DNA of 41,465 nt from CAYFWF01 sp964346815 (GTDB taxonomy: Bacteria; Acidobacteriota; Aminicenantia; Aminicenantales; Aminicenantaceae), in the NCBI GenBank assembly GCA_964346815.1, contig CAYFWF010000070.1, forward strand, positions 1 through 41,465, in the 5' to 3' direction. Of this stretch, positions 1-7,361 are shown piece after piece. Below the pieces are notes generated by a model. It was not told the DNA's origin and searched no databases. It saw only the letters and a program-made list of their open reading frames with translations. A program made the translations under genes and the position numbers. How positions within the stretch are numbered: the stretch's first letter is position 1; every line of letters begins with the position of its first letter.

Positions 1-786
1 CTCATCACCCACCTCTATAAGCCAAGCTCGTCTTGTACCATCACGCTCGCTGGCAAAGAGTAGCCGCTTGCCATCGGGCGTCCAGTCGAGCACGAAATCG
101 TTGGCCGGGTGATCAACAAGTAGAATCTCCCGACTCCCATCGGTGGATAACAAGAAGATATCGCGGTTTGGGGAGTTTTCCTGCGGTGGGAAATCGTAAG
201 CAATGTATTGGCCATCGGGAGAAAGGCGCATCTCGAATGGAGAACGCCAATCTAAGCTTTTCACCACCCGCACAGAGCTATCCTCCAAAGAGACCAGTAC
301 AATCTGGTAAGTTCTGTCTTTTCTCATGAAGCTCGCAAGAATGTGTTTCCCGTCCGTTGACCAGTCCTCAGGTTGTATCTCGGGTGTTTCCTCGTTCCGA
401 TAGAGGACGCAGACTCCAGAGCCATCGATTCCGATAACTCGCAGCTCAGAAAAACCTTCCTCGTTGAACCATGCATAAGCGATTTGCTTGCGGTCGGGTG
501 AAATTCTCGGGCTTAAGGCATACTCTTCAGACTCTAGCCAGGACCCTTTTTGGGTGAGGTATTGATCTTTCCCCGTGTTGAAGTCTCTGACAGCAAGATC
601 GCCGGTCCGCCAATTTGTAAAAGAGTAGTATCGGCCGTCGGGGGAAACCGAGCCTGTGAGATCACGGACTTCAGCAACCTTATGATGATCCGGGTCTCCT
701 TTTTTGGAATCTTGAGCCAATGCGGTTATACCAAAGAGACTAATCGCAAGGCCTACCATTAAGAAGATTGAAAGTTCACCTCTCAT
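1..786 (-). CDS. Secreted PD40/TolB-like beta-propeller protein, N-terminal 262 codons
   Basis: The gene runs off the left edge of the window, so only the N-terminal part is present and the frame is open to base 1. I chose the ATG at 784-786 because a GAGGGA ribosome-binding site lies upstream; an in-frame ATG at 796-798 has none. The protein starts with a Sec-type signal (MRGELSIFLMVGLAISLFGI, then TALAQD). It then carries repeated WD40-like PD40 blades: SPDGRYYSF near residue 60, SPDRKQIAYAW, SPDGQYIAYDF and TPDGKRLLFAS. The first blades closely resemble those of the TPR-PD40 protein at 9263-11395 (shared SPDGRY, RDxxTGK and DFVLDWxPDGK), but this protein lacks the TPR part. PD40 propellers usually act as extracytoplasmic binding scaffolds or as the front half of S9 peptidases. 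No catalytic domain is visible before the edge, so its function is unknown. Confidence 0.85.
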   Translation of the reverse strand, partial: MRGELSIFLMVGLAISLFGITALAQDSKKGDPDHHKVAEVRDLTGSVSPDGRYYSFTNWRTGDLAVRDFNTGKDQYLTQKGSWLESEEYALSPRISPDRKQIAYAWFNEEGFSELRVIGIDGSGVCVLYRNEETPEIQPEDWSTDGKHILASFMRKDRTYQIVLVSLEDSSVRVVKSLDWRSPFEMRLSPDGQYIAYDFPPQENSPNRDIFLLSTDGSREILLVDHPANDFVLDWTPDGKRLLFASERDGTRRAWLIEVGDE

Positions 787-845
787 TAAATCCCTCATGG
801 TTAGTGAATATTGTGCAAAGCTTGACACTGACTTATCCCATCAGA

Positions 846-1033
846 GCTATCGATACTATTAGCATAGTAGGGAAAGAGAAGTCAATTGTGCAAGAGAGAA
901 GGCCTAATCCCACAATTTAGTTTTTTGAATTTTCAATTTTTCATTTCCACATGCTCACATAGGGGCAATGACCTATCCCAAGAATAATTGTAAGATAGAA
1001 AATATGTCGCTAAATGTATATATTTCACGACAT
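846..1033. repeat. Dispersed intergenic element, copy A (long form)
   Basis: The first 65 bases (846-910) match 14678-14742 at roughly four bases in five by eye. After a diverged middle, both copies end in the same palindrome. Here the palindrome is 1004-1033, with arms ATGTCG and CGACAT around AAAT/ATTT. Bases 1013-1033 are identical to 14852-14872 (21 of 21). The remaining bases between 799 and 1227 are the TPR-tail remnant at 1039-1137 and unremarkable AT-rich sequence. Confidence 0.75.
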
Positions 1034-1038
1034 ATTGT

Positions 1039-1137
1039 TTAATGGTTCATCAACCTAGCCAGTCTACTCCTGGCGTCTTCCATTTCAGGGAGGCCGGGAT
1101 CAGCGTTTTTCCAGAGGGAAGAGAGAAAATGCTTCCA
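1039..1137 (-). pseudogene. C-terminal tail remnant of a kinase-TPR gene (R1)
   Basis: Read on the minus strand, 32 codons and a stop give a peptide containing LWKNADPGLPE and DARSRLARL. This lines up with the end of the zinc-ribbon kinase-TPR protein at 25773-28886 (LWKNADPGIPE, DARTRLAKLKSQ). The frame is interrupted by a TAG about 12 codons further upstream and there is no start, so this is a gene fragment. It lies about 90 bp downstream of the membrane-protein gene at 1228-1662, on the same strand. Copy A of the intergenic palindrome begins 6 bases beyond its stop. It could be a decayed paralogue or a 3' end left after replacement. Confidence 0.75.
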
Positions 1138-1227
1138 TCGCCTATGAAATATTATTTGTGGATCCTAATTTTGCAGAACTGAAGCAGTCTCTATTAATTT
1201 CTGCTTTTATTTCTTTTCACGCCAGGC

Positions 1228-1662
1228 TTATTTCCTCCGATGCCAGATGATGATTACCCCAACAACGCCCATCATAGCCAATGTGGCGGCAAAATAGACC
1301 CAAAACCAAACCGTTACAATTTCCTCCCGGAATTCCGGTTTGATATCGAAGTTCAACCAGGGGCCCGTCCTTCCGAGAACGTAGATCGCCACGCGCCCAG
1401 CGTGAAGAAGAGCGGCCGCCGCACCAAACCGAAGTGGAAGGCTGTCTTTTGTTCTGTCGTTGGCGATGAACCAACGCATACAGAACACAAAGCAAGACAA
1501 ATCGATTCCCGCTTCTAGAAAGGTCAGGGCGATGACCCACCAAGTATGGCTTACAAGGGCGCCTTCTACGAAAAGAAAACGCATGGTCCGGAAGAGAAGA
1601 ATGCATGCCCCCAGGCCCAAAACGGCTGAGTAAATTCTCTGCTTGTATGACATTGCACTCAT
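1228..1662 (-). CDS. Small four-helix membrane protein of unknown function
   Basis: The ATG at 1660-1662 is preceded by GAGAGGAACGCG, a well spaced ribosome-binding site. A longer frame to 1698 has no such site. The 144-residue product has about four hydrophobic segments: around YSAVLGLGACILLF; WWVIALTFLEAGIDLSCFVF; FGAAAALLHAGRVAIYVLG; and VWFWVYFAATLAMMGVVGVI. It ends in basic HRRK, which suggests a cytoplasmic C-terminus. I recognise no family motif, and the loops hold no conserved metal or cofactor ligands that I can see. It stands alone: the neighbours are the minus-strand propeller gene downstream and, upstream, the tRNA-fragment region. A small integral membrane protein is all that can be supported. 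Confidence 0.7.
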   Translation of the reverse strand: MSAMSYKQRIYSAVLGLGACILLFRTMRFLFVEGALVSHTWWVIALTFLEAGIDLSCFVFCMRWFIANDRTKDSLPLRFGAAAALLHAGRVAIYVLGRTGPWLNFDIKPEFREEIVTVWFWVYFAATLAMMGVVGVIIIWHRRK

Positions 1663-1895
1663 CGCGTTCCTCTCAGTTCGCAGACAAAATATTAGCACAG
1701 AAAACTGTCGATTCGAACATGGTTCTGAATCATATCAAAAATTGAGGATACAATATTCATTTTTGGAAGGAGTTTCAATCGTTTTAAGGAATTTGGGATT
1801 GATTGCCTAATCCAAGGTTAGAAAATGGTAATGCAATGGACACCTATAAGACACCAAGATCTCACAGACCAATACGATGTTACGATCTATAAGAG

Positions 1896-1942
1896 AGCCA
1901 GTGAGAGGATTTGAACCTCCGGCCTACTGATTACGAATCAGT
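1896..1942 (-). other. 3' fragment of tRNA-Thr(CGT), probable attachment-site remnant
   Basis: On the minus strand an anticodon arm can be folded: ACTGA / loop TTCGTAA / TCAGT, anticodon CGT at 1933-1935. It is followed by the variable bases AGGCC, a T arm (GGAGG / TTCAAAT / CCTCT) and the acceptor 3' strand CACTGGC with discriminator T. The D arm and the matching 5' acceptor strand GCCAGTG are absent; the sequence beyond 1947 is unrelated. A tRNA gene cut at the anticodon arm is the usual product of tyrosine-integrase insertion. By the geometry, the inserted DNA would lie to the right of the fragment. No integrase gene is seen. Confidence 0.8.
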
Positions 1943-1983
1943 TGCCAGGGGACTTTCTAAGTTGTTGAAAACAAAAATAAGTT

Positions 1984-2050
1984 ATTGTTTCTGCAGAAAC
2001 AATCCATTGTTTCTGTTTACCTCTATTTACCTCTATTTATCTCTATATAG
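1984..2050. repeat. Perfect 20-bp palindrome and tandem decamers beside the tRNA fragment
   Basis: ATTGTTTCTGCAGAAACAAT at 1984-2003 is a perfect palindrome. Its left arm ATTGTTTCTG recurs at 2006-2015. Three decamers of the form CTCTATTTAC follow at 2021-2050, the third degenerate. The cluster starts about 40 bases from the tRNA fragment. Such repeats beside an attachment core resemble integrase or excisionase arm sites, but could equally be an operator. The rest of 1663-2286 holds no convincing gene. Confidence 0.6.
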
Positions 2051-2286
2051 ATCTCTTATGGACACTATATGGACAACAGTTGTTTCTTTGTTCAATCCTT
2101 GCCCTTATCTTTTTTCCGTGATAAATTTGATTCCAGGATGTCGCAGGGTGGAAATTGAGGGAAATTGCGAGAGATTTGCCGCAAGCAAAAAAACGAAATT
2201 CTTATAGTGCAAAACCCCTTCTGTGAAAGTATGAGTTGTGTTGATGTTATAAATCAGCCGGTGAGACCTGAAGGAGGAGGTCAAAA

Positions 2287-4236
2287 ATGAATATTCAGAT
2301 ACGGGATGGCCTTAAACTTTTCCTGGTTCCTGTGCTAGTTCTGGCAGCTCTGGTCCTGGCGGCTTTCCCTGCCTGGGGTGAACTCCCGCCGCTGATCCCG
2401 CGCGAGGTCTTGTTTGGTAACCCGGTGAAGTCGCAGCCACAGATCTCCCCTAACGGCAAGATTCTCGCCTACTTGGCACCTAGTGAGAAAGGGATTATGA
2501 ACGTGTGGGTCCGCTCTCTCGGCCAGAATGACGATCGCATGGTGACGGCCGACCAGAAGCGGGGCATCTACGTTTACGACTGGCAGCAGGACAGCGAGCA
2601 CATCCTATATGGACAGGACAGAGACGGTGACGAGAACTGGCACGTTTATCAGACTAACCTGAAGACCATGCACACGCGCGACCTCACCCCCTTCCAAGGG
2701 GTGCAGGCTCGACGCCCCATCACTGATCCCAATTTTCCCGACCAGATACTTGTAGCGCTAAACATCCAGGACCGCCGTTTCCACGATATGTATCGCATTA
2801 ACCTGAAGAATGGCGCGGTAGAAATGGACACCGAGAATCCCAGCGACGTATCCGAATTTTTTGTGGACAACAAGTTTCAGGTGCGTGCCGCGAGGGTGCT
2901 ACTGCCGGATGACGGCGGGGAAATCCGCGTTCGCGACGGCGCGAAGTCGCCGTGGCGCAGCTTCTGGAAGTGGGGTTTGGAGGACATTGTCGTCATAAAG
3001 GGCTTTACACCCGACGATACGGGCATCTACTTGGCATCGAGTGTCGATGCCAATGCGCTCCGGCTGCTAGAGGTTGATCTGGACACCGGCAAGAGCGAGG
3101 TGCTGGCTGAGGACACACAGTTCGACGTAGGTCCGATTCTTACGCACCCCAAAACGCACAAGCTCGAAGCCGTTGAGTTTATCCGTGAACGAAGGGAGCG
3201 GACAGTTTTCGACAAATCCCTTCAGGCTGACTTCGATACTCTTGGGAAGGTTCGCGAGGGCGACCTCTCCATCAAAAGCCGTGACCTGGAGGGCAACACA
3301 TGGATCGCAAGCTACGTATTAGCCGACGCTCCGGTCGCGTCCTACGCCTACGATCGCGCCGGCAAGAAAGCGACGTTTCTGTTCAACGACCGCCCGAATC
3401 TCGAGAAGTATAAGTTAGCGCAGATGCAACCCATTTCATTCACGGCGCGCGACGGTATGAAAATTTATGGATACCTCACACTCCCCGTAGGGCTTGAACC
3501 CAAGAACCTGCCGATGGTGCTGCGGGTTCACGGCGGACCGTGGTTTAGGGACTTTTGGGGTCTAAATAACGAAGTCCAATGGCTGGCCAACCGCGGCTAC
3601 GTAGTGTTGCAGATCAACTTCCGCGGCTCCGAGGGATACGGCAAGAACTACATCAATGCCGGTAACCGTGAGTGGGGCGGCAAGATGAACGACGACCTGA
3701 TTGATGGCAAAAACTGGGCAGTGAAACAGGGATACGCTGACCCCAATCAGGTTTGCATCATGGGCATGAGCTATGGCGGATATGCCACGCTCGTAGGGCT
3801 GGCCTTTACGCCGGAAGAATTTGCCTGTGGTGTGGATGTCGTGGGTATTTCGAACCTGATTACATGGCTTACCCCCTTGAAACCGTTCAAGGCATGGCAA
3901 AAAAAGATTTGGGGGGATATTGAGACTGAGCAAGAATTCCTGAAGTCACGCTCGCCCTTCTTCAAGGCGGACAAAATCAAGGCGCCGCTTCTGATCGGAC
4001 ATGGCGCCAACGACCCTCGGGTGAAGCAGGCGGAAAGCGAACAGATTGTCGAGGCGATGCGCAAGAACGGGAAGCCGGTTGAATACATCGTTTTCCCCGA
4101 CGAGGGGCATGGCTTCGCCCGCCCTGAGAATCGCATGAAATTCTATGCTGCTGCTGAAGCTTTTCTTGCGAAATATCTGGGCGGCCGCGCCGAGCCTCCC
4201 TCGGAAAAGGAAAATGTTGACGATCTTCGCAGATAG
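2287..4236 (+). CDS. Secreted S9-family (prolyl oligopeptidase clan) peptidase
   Basis: Start ATG at 2287 has a strong AAGGAGGAGG site. The 649-residue product opens with a signal peptide (hydrophobic about residues 10-30, ending AFPAWG). A beta-propeller half with PD40-like blades (SPNGKILAYLAPS, YVYDWQQDSEHILYG) follows, then a C-terminal alpha/beta hydrolase from about residue 390. The triad is complete: Ser495 in GMSYGGYA, Asp576 in HGANDPRV and His608 in DEGHGFA, and the HGGPW oxyanion segment is present. The family cleaves oligopeptides or dipeptides from N-termini; export to the periplasm is inferred. The gene uses many GCG, CGC and GAC codons and looks clearly richer in G+C than its neighbours. 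It sits between an attachment-site remnant and a truncated methyltransferase, which points to horizontal acquisition. Confidence 0.95.
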   Translation: MNIQIRDGLKLFLVPVLVLAALVLAAFPAWGELPPLIPREVLFGNPVKSQPQISPNGKILAYLAPSEKGIMNVWVRSLGQNDDRMVTADQKRGIYVYDWQQDSEHILYGQDRDGDENWHVYQTNLKTMHTRDLTPFQGVQARRPITDPNFPDQILVALNIQDRRFHDMYRINLKNGAVEMDTENPSDVSEFFVDNKFQVRAARVLLPDDGGEIRVRDGAKSPWRSFWKWGLEDIVVIKGFTPDDTGIYLASSVDANALRLLEVDLDTGKSEVLAEDTQFDVGPILTHPKTHKLEAVEFIRERRERTVFDKSLQADFDTLGKVREGDLSIKSRDLEGNTWIASYVLADAPVASYAYDRAGKKATFLFNDRPNLEKYKLAQMQPISFTARDGMKIYGYLTLPVGLEPKNLPMVLRVHGGPWFRDFWGLNNEVQWLANRGYVVLQINFRGSEGYGKNYINAGNREWGGKMNDDLIDGKNWAVKQGYADPNQVCIMGMSYGGYATLVGLAFTPEEFACGVDVVGISNLITWLTPLKPFKAWQKKIWGDIETEQEFLKSRSPFFKADKIKAPLLIGHGANDPRVKQAESEQIVEAMRKNGKPVEYIVFPDEGHGFARPENRMKFYAAAEAFLAKYLGGRAEPPSEKENVDDLRR

Positions 4237-4262
4237 AATCGGCTGAAGGGGTCAAGGGAAAT

Positions 4263-4463
4263 AAACAGATCAATTCCAAACACTTGGCAGCCTGCTTTTT
4301 GATAGCGTTCGAGATGAATTCCTGTCCCGCATCCCACATCGAGAACGACCATACCTTCTTTTGGTGAAAACATCTTCATGCCAATTGCTCTTAAACCTTT
4401 GTTGAGAGGTTCGAACAGGGTGTCATACAATTTCGAAACTCTTTTGTAAGGATCTATTTTCAT
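4263..4463 (-). pseudogene. Truncated class I SAM-dependent methyltransferase
   Basis: The frame starts at ATG 4461-4463 with an AAGG site. It encodes a recognisable methyltransferase N-terminus: KLYDTLFEPLNKGLRAIGMK, then motif I VLDVGCGTG and the acidic strand VFGIDL. After about 67 residues the resemblance stops at roughly 4263. The frame then runs antisense through the 3' end of the S9 peptidase gene to 4143 without further methyltransferase features. A normal enzyme of this fold needs about 180-250 residues, so the catalytic fold is cut in half. The break coincides with the end of the G+C-rich peptidase gene (stop 4234-4236), suggesting that this gene's arrival removed the 3' part. The product is very unlikely to be active. 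Confidence 0.8.
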
Positions 4464-4511
4464 ACCAGCCTTAATTCACGAACTGACTATACTTGGGTTA
4501 TTTATAAAGAT

Positions 4512-4562
4512 TTATTGACTCTTCAAATCCACCAGCCTCTTCATCGCATCGTCAACTTCATG
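4512..4562 (-). pseudogene. C-terminal tail remnant of a kinase-TPR gene (R2)
   Basis: Minus-strand codons give HEVDDAMKRLVDLKSQ and a stop. The end of the intact kinase-TPR protein (28839-28886) reads PEVNDARTRLAKLKSQ and a stop. Nine of 16 residues match and the stop position is the same. Further upstream the frame is lost, although a trace of KAFLPF remains. It lies about 150 bp downstream of the O-methyltransferase gene on the same strand. The fragment is short, so homology rests mainly on the shared ending and on the three sister fragments. Confidence 0.6.
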
Positions 4563-4715
4563 CAAAGATAAAAAAGGGCAAAAATGCTTTCAAAAGTAAA
4601 GAACCGAGGAAAACGATGCTGGTGGGATCTACTTAACGTAAAGGCTAGAAGAAGGATAGAAAGCAGGATGAAGATTCCTAATTCAATCATCTGTGAATTC
4701 CGAAGCTGCCTTTTT

Positions 4716-5735
4716 TTAGAATCTTTCTATCTTCATGCCAGTAATAACCCAGACATCATTAATGAGTCTATCCATATGTGTGTTTTTAAATCCACAATCT
4801 TTCAGCAGGTGGATCATATCCTCTTTTGTCTCTGTCCCGAATCCTGATCCATCAAACTGGTGGAGCAGTCTATCCAGGGGTTCGGTTCTATCCTTGGTGA
4901 GAAAGCGATCGACTAAAACTATAATCCCTTTAGAAGGCAACCGTTTGTATGCTTCTCTAATGAGTTCTTTGGAAACGCGCCCGGTATCACAACACATGAT
5001 TGTGTCAAATCCTTCTGGCAATCCCTTGTTGAAATCCCCAGGATACACACTTACGCGGTGTGAAAGTCCGGAACCGCTGATGTTCTCCTCTGCTATTTTA
5101 CAGACTGGCTCAATGTCCAAAATACAAGCTCGTACATTCGGATTCTTCCTTACAAGGGCTATTGACATCACTCCTGAACCGCCACCCACATCCAGGATGG
5201 CTTTTTTTCCCTCGAGATCGAGGTATTCTGCCAGGGCTCCTGCATCTGGCTGATGGCGGTGGAAAAGCATCTGTGTAAAATCCCTAGCTTCGACTTTGTC
5301 TTCCATCATTGTTTCAATATAATTCTTCTTGTTTGCTTTTCTTACGGCATGGGAAATCTCCCCAGTTGAGAGAACCTTCTCAAGAACTGTATATGCTTCG
5401 AAGGCTACCACACATTCCTTTGAAAACTGCCTTGTCCAGTAGATGGACCTTTCTTTGACGAAATACTTCTCGGCCAAAGCTGAATTCCAGTATATATTTC
5501 CTTCTTTTGACAGCAGTCCCATCGAAACAAGAGCATCTAGGAAGATCGTAATGAATTTTTTATGGATTTTCAGATTCTTTCCGATCTTATGAGCAGGCAG
5601 TTTTTTCCGATGAAGTTCTCGGAAAACCTGAAATCTTTCTGCAGCAATGATGATCCGAGATATCATAAACGCTGTTTCCACATCGATCTTCTCCAGAACC
5701 TTTTTTGGCAGTTTATCTAAAGTGAATTTTTCCAT
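4716..5735 (-). CDS. SAM-dependent O-methyltransferase (two-domain, acetylserotonin-O-methyltransferase type)
   Basis: The 339-residue length matches the O-methyltransferase domain family 2. Residues about 15-100 form the winged-helix dimerisation domain (FMISRIIIAAERFQVFRELH, LDALVSMGLLSKEG). The catalytic Rossmann domain begins at motif I, ILDVGGGSG, residues 180-188. The acidic strand end CILDIEPV, the GDF segment (YPGDFNKGLP) and a late strand IIVLVDRFL follow in the usual order. The family moves a methyl group from SAM to hydroxyls of small aromatic or polyketide-like compounds; the substrate here cannot be told. The start is preceded closely by GAGAGGG. It is a single-gene unit: its downstream side carries remnant R2 and the truncated methyltransferase, which is a different type and not its missing half. 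Confidence 0.88.
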   Translation of the reverse strand: MEKFTLDKLPKKVLEKIDVETAFMISRIIIAAERFQVFRELHRKKLPAHKIGKNLKIHKKFITIFLDALVSMGLLSKEGNIYWNSALAEKYFVKERSIYWTRQFSKECVVAFEAYTVLEKVLSTGEISHAVRKANKKNYIETMMEDKVEARDFTQMLFHRHQPDAGALAEYLDLEGKKAILDVGGGSGVMSIALVRKNPNVRACILDIEPVCKIAEENISGSGLSHRVSVYPGDFNKGLPEGFDTIMCCDTGRVSKELIREAYKRLPSKGIIVLVDRFLTKDRTEPLDRLLHQFDGSGFGTETKEDMIHLLKDCGFKNTHMDRLINDVWVITGMKIERF

Positions 5736-5855
5736 CCCTCTCTCAGTCCCTCAAGTTTCACCCAAATTCCACCTTTTGGCATTGTGCAGTATACCTATCA
5801 CATTGGAGAAGATACGGTCAACGAGCGGGAAGCAAAGCTTTAATAATAATCTTGT

Positions 5856-5905
5856 TTGATTTATCCCTAGAAAATGTGGTGTTAAAAAATTAATTAACGG
5901 CATAG
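5856..5905. repeat. Dispersed intergenic palindrome, copy C (degenerate)
   Basis: TTGATTTATCCCTAG at 5857-5870 is shared with copy E, where it reads TTGATTTATCCCTGG at about 9065. In both it leads into a TGG(C/T)G arm and an AAATTAATT centre. The left arm has decayed here (TGGTGTTAAAA). The copy lies 27 bases past the stop of the gene at 5932-7014. Confidence 0.6.
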
Positions 5906-5931
5906 TGATTCAGGGATTCGTGGATCGGGAT

Positions 5932-7014
5932 TCAAAACTTTTTCCGTAAGCTTTCATCCATGGGCCGGTCGAACCGGATCTTGCTCCGCCTGTTCAATTC
6001 CGCCCAGTATTCGTCGTCCTGATAGGCATCCTGGGAACCACTCACGATTTTCCAATCCTTTGATGGCCCGATGTAGATGAGAGCATCAACTATATCCTCG
6101 ACAAAATAATTCTTATAAAGAACCATTTTCTTCATGGTTGCGTTTCCAATTTTTTTATCGATTTGTGGCGTATACACTCCCGGAAAAAAATATTGAGCAC
6201 TGATTTTTCCAACCCAATGGCTCTTGGTTTCATACAGTTTCCCTTTTTTTAGGCTGGATAGTCGATCTGTTATGTGGAGATCTTCCGGCTTCATAAACTC
6301 AATATACTTAACAGAGTCTGGATGCTTGAGCTGGATCCGATATGTAATGGGATTTCTTGGGTCCCCTTCATGCCCGACATTTATCCTTGCCAGATGAAGC
6401 CCTCCATATATGATCATCACTTTTTTGTTGAGTTGAAAAGCTTGTTCAATCGCCAGCTCGCTCACATACTGGTTTCTTGGCATTCTGAACTTGCGGAAAT
6501 CATCCCTGTTTTGAATCTCTTCCCACTTGATCAGCGGATCTCCTGCGAGGATGCGGATCTTTTTATCTGGAGAAAGCGAGCGATTATTTTCTCTAACTTT
6601 TTTTAAAAGTTCATAATAAATAGGGCTGTCCCAGGGTGCTATTGGGGAGGTGCTCGTGTCACGCCAGACTTTGGCTAATTCTCTAAAATCGACTTCCTTT
6701 CCTTGAATGAAGTCATCCAACACGGCCTGGTACCTTTTGGTGGCGAATTCTACAATGATCACATCCAAGATATTCTGTATGTTTTTATCAGAGATAATCT
6801 GCCTGATAATCTCATGAGAATCGGCAACTGCATGGTCCCCTTCCCCTATACAGATGATAGAATGCTTTCCTAACGCTTGCACAATATACTGAACGGGATC
6901 ATAAGGATTTTCCTCACTCACAACACTGGAATCTCCACCAGAAATAATTGTGGTGATGAGAACAAGGACACAGGTGCATGAAGTTAAACCAAGCATAGGT
7001 TTTGAATTTGCCAT
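5932..7014 (-). CDS. Secreted EreA/ChaN (Tiki)-like putative metallohydrolase
   Basis: The product is 360 residues and starts with a signal-like segment (residues 8-25, LGLTSCTCVLVLITTIIS). Near residue 56 it has IGEGDHAVADSHE, with Glu58, His61 and His67. This fits the GExxH...H signature of the erythromycin-esterase/ChaN/Tiki superfamily. A second conserved site, IIYGGLHLAR with His207, matches the later G-x-H motif of that group. VEFATKRYQAVLDDF and RILAGDP are typical of an uncharacterised subgroup that I recall from acidobacterial genomes. The fold usually binds a metal or haem; the actual reaction is unknown. AAGGG precedes the ATG at 7012-7014. The gene stands alone, with a repeat copy just beyond its stop. 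Superfamily assignment is moderate; function is not assigned. Confidence 0.72.
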   Translation of the reverse strand: MANSKPMLGLTSCTCVLVLITTIISGGDSSVVSEENPYDPVQYIVQALGKHSIICIGEGDHAVADSHEIIRQIISDKNIQNILDVIIVEFATKRYQAVLDDFIQGKEVDFRELAKVWRDTSTSPIAPWDSPIYYELLKKVRENNRSLSPDKKIRILAGDPLIKWEEIQNRDDFRKFRMPRNQYVSELAIEQAFQLNKKVMIIYGGLHLARINVGHEGDPRNPITYRIQLKHPDSVKYIEFMKPEDLHITDRLSSLKKGKLYETKSHWVGKISAQYFFPGVYTPQIDKKIGNATMKKMVLYKNYFVEDIVDALIYIGPSKDWKIVSGSQDAYQDDEYWAELNRRSKIRFDRPMDESLRKKF

Positions 7015-7190
7015 TTTCCCTTAGACTACTGAATTAGCTCCTCTGCCAATTGCTACTATAGCTAATTACTATACAATATTAAAATATCTTTTTACATCCC
7101 ATATGTCCTCATGAAAGCGCCTTGCGTATCTTCATTAGGAGAAGGGGATTTCGTGAACGTCCTTCAATTTCCGATAAGAATAAAAGATAA

Positions 7191-7216
7191 GTCGCTAAAT
7201 AATTAATTTAACGCCA
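7191..7216. repeat. Dispersed intergenic palindrome, copy D
   Basis: Arms GTCGCTAAAT and ATTTAACGCC enclose AATTA. The pattern is the same as in copies E and F, with two arm changes. The copy begins 18 bases past the stop of tail remnant R3. The rest of 7015-7361 holds R3 and AT-rich sequence without a gene. Confidence 0.7.
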
Positions 7217-7234
7217 TTTTCTACATTTGATTTT

Positions 7235-7333
7235 CTATTCAGCCAGCCTCTTCTTTGCAACTTCGATCCCAACAATTCCTGGCTCAGCATACTTCCTGAG
7301 ACTGAGGAATTTGTTGAAAGCTCTGAGGTTTTT
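7235..7333 (-). pseudogene. C-terminal tail remnant of a kinase-TPR gene (R3)
   Basis: The minus strand reads KNLRAFNKFLSLRKYAEPGI and then VGIEVAKKRLAE, stop. The kinase-TPR tail at 28790-28886 reads EGYEKFLDLWKNADPGI followed by PEVNDARTRLAK. The shared pattern is KFLxLxKxAxPGI and, 11 residues on, RLA. The fragment lies 29 bases downstream of the adenylate-cyclase stop, on the same strand, and has no start of its own. Copy D of the palindrome follows it. Confidence 0.68.
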
Positions 7334-7361
7334 CCTTTCCTGCTTTTGTCAAGGCCATCAC

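Noticed and set aside
1911..2207. A 98-codon frame starting in the tRNA fragment
   Set aside because: It begins inside the T arm of the tRNA remnant, has no ribosome-binding site, and its low-complexity Leu/Tyr stretch comes from tandem decamers.
4143..4463. A complete 106-residue methyltransferase gene
   Set aside because: Only the first 67 residues resemble a methyltransferase; the rest is antisense to the S9 peptidase 3' end. Annotated as a truncated pseudogene instead.
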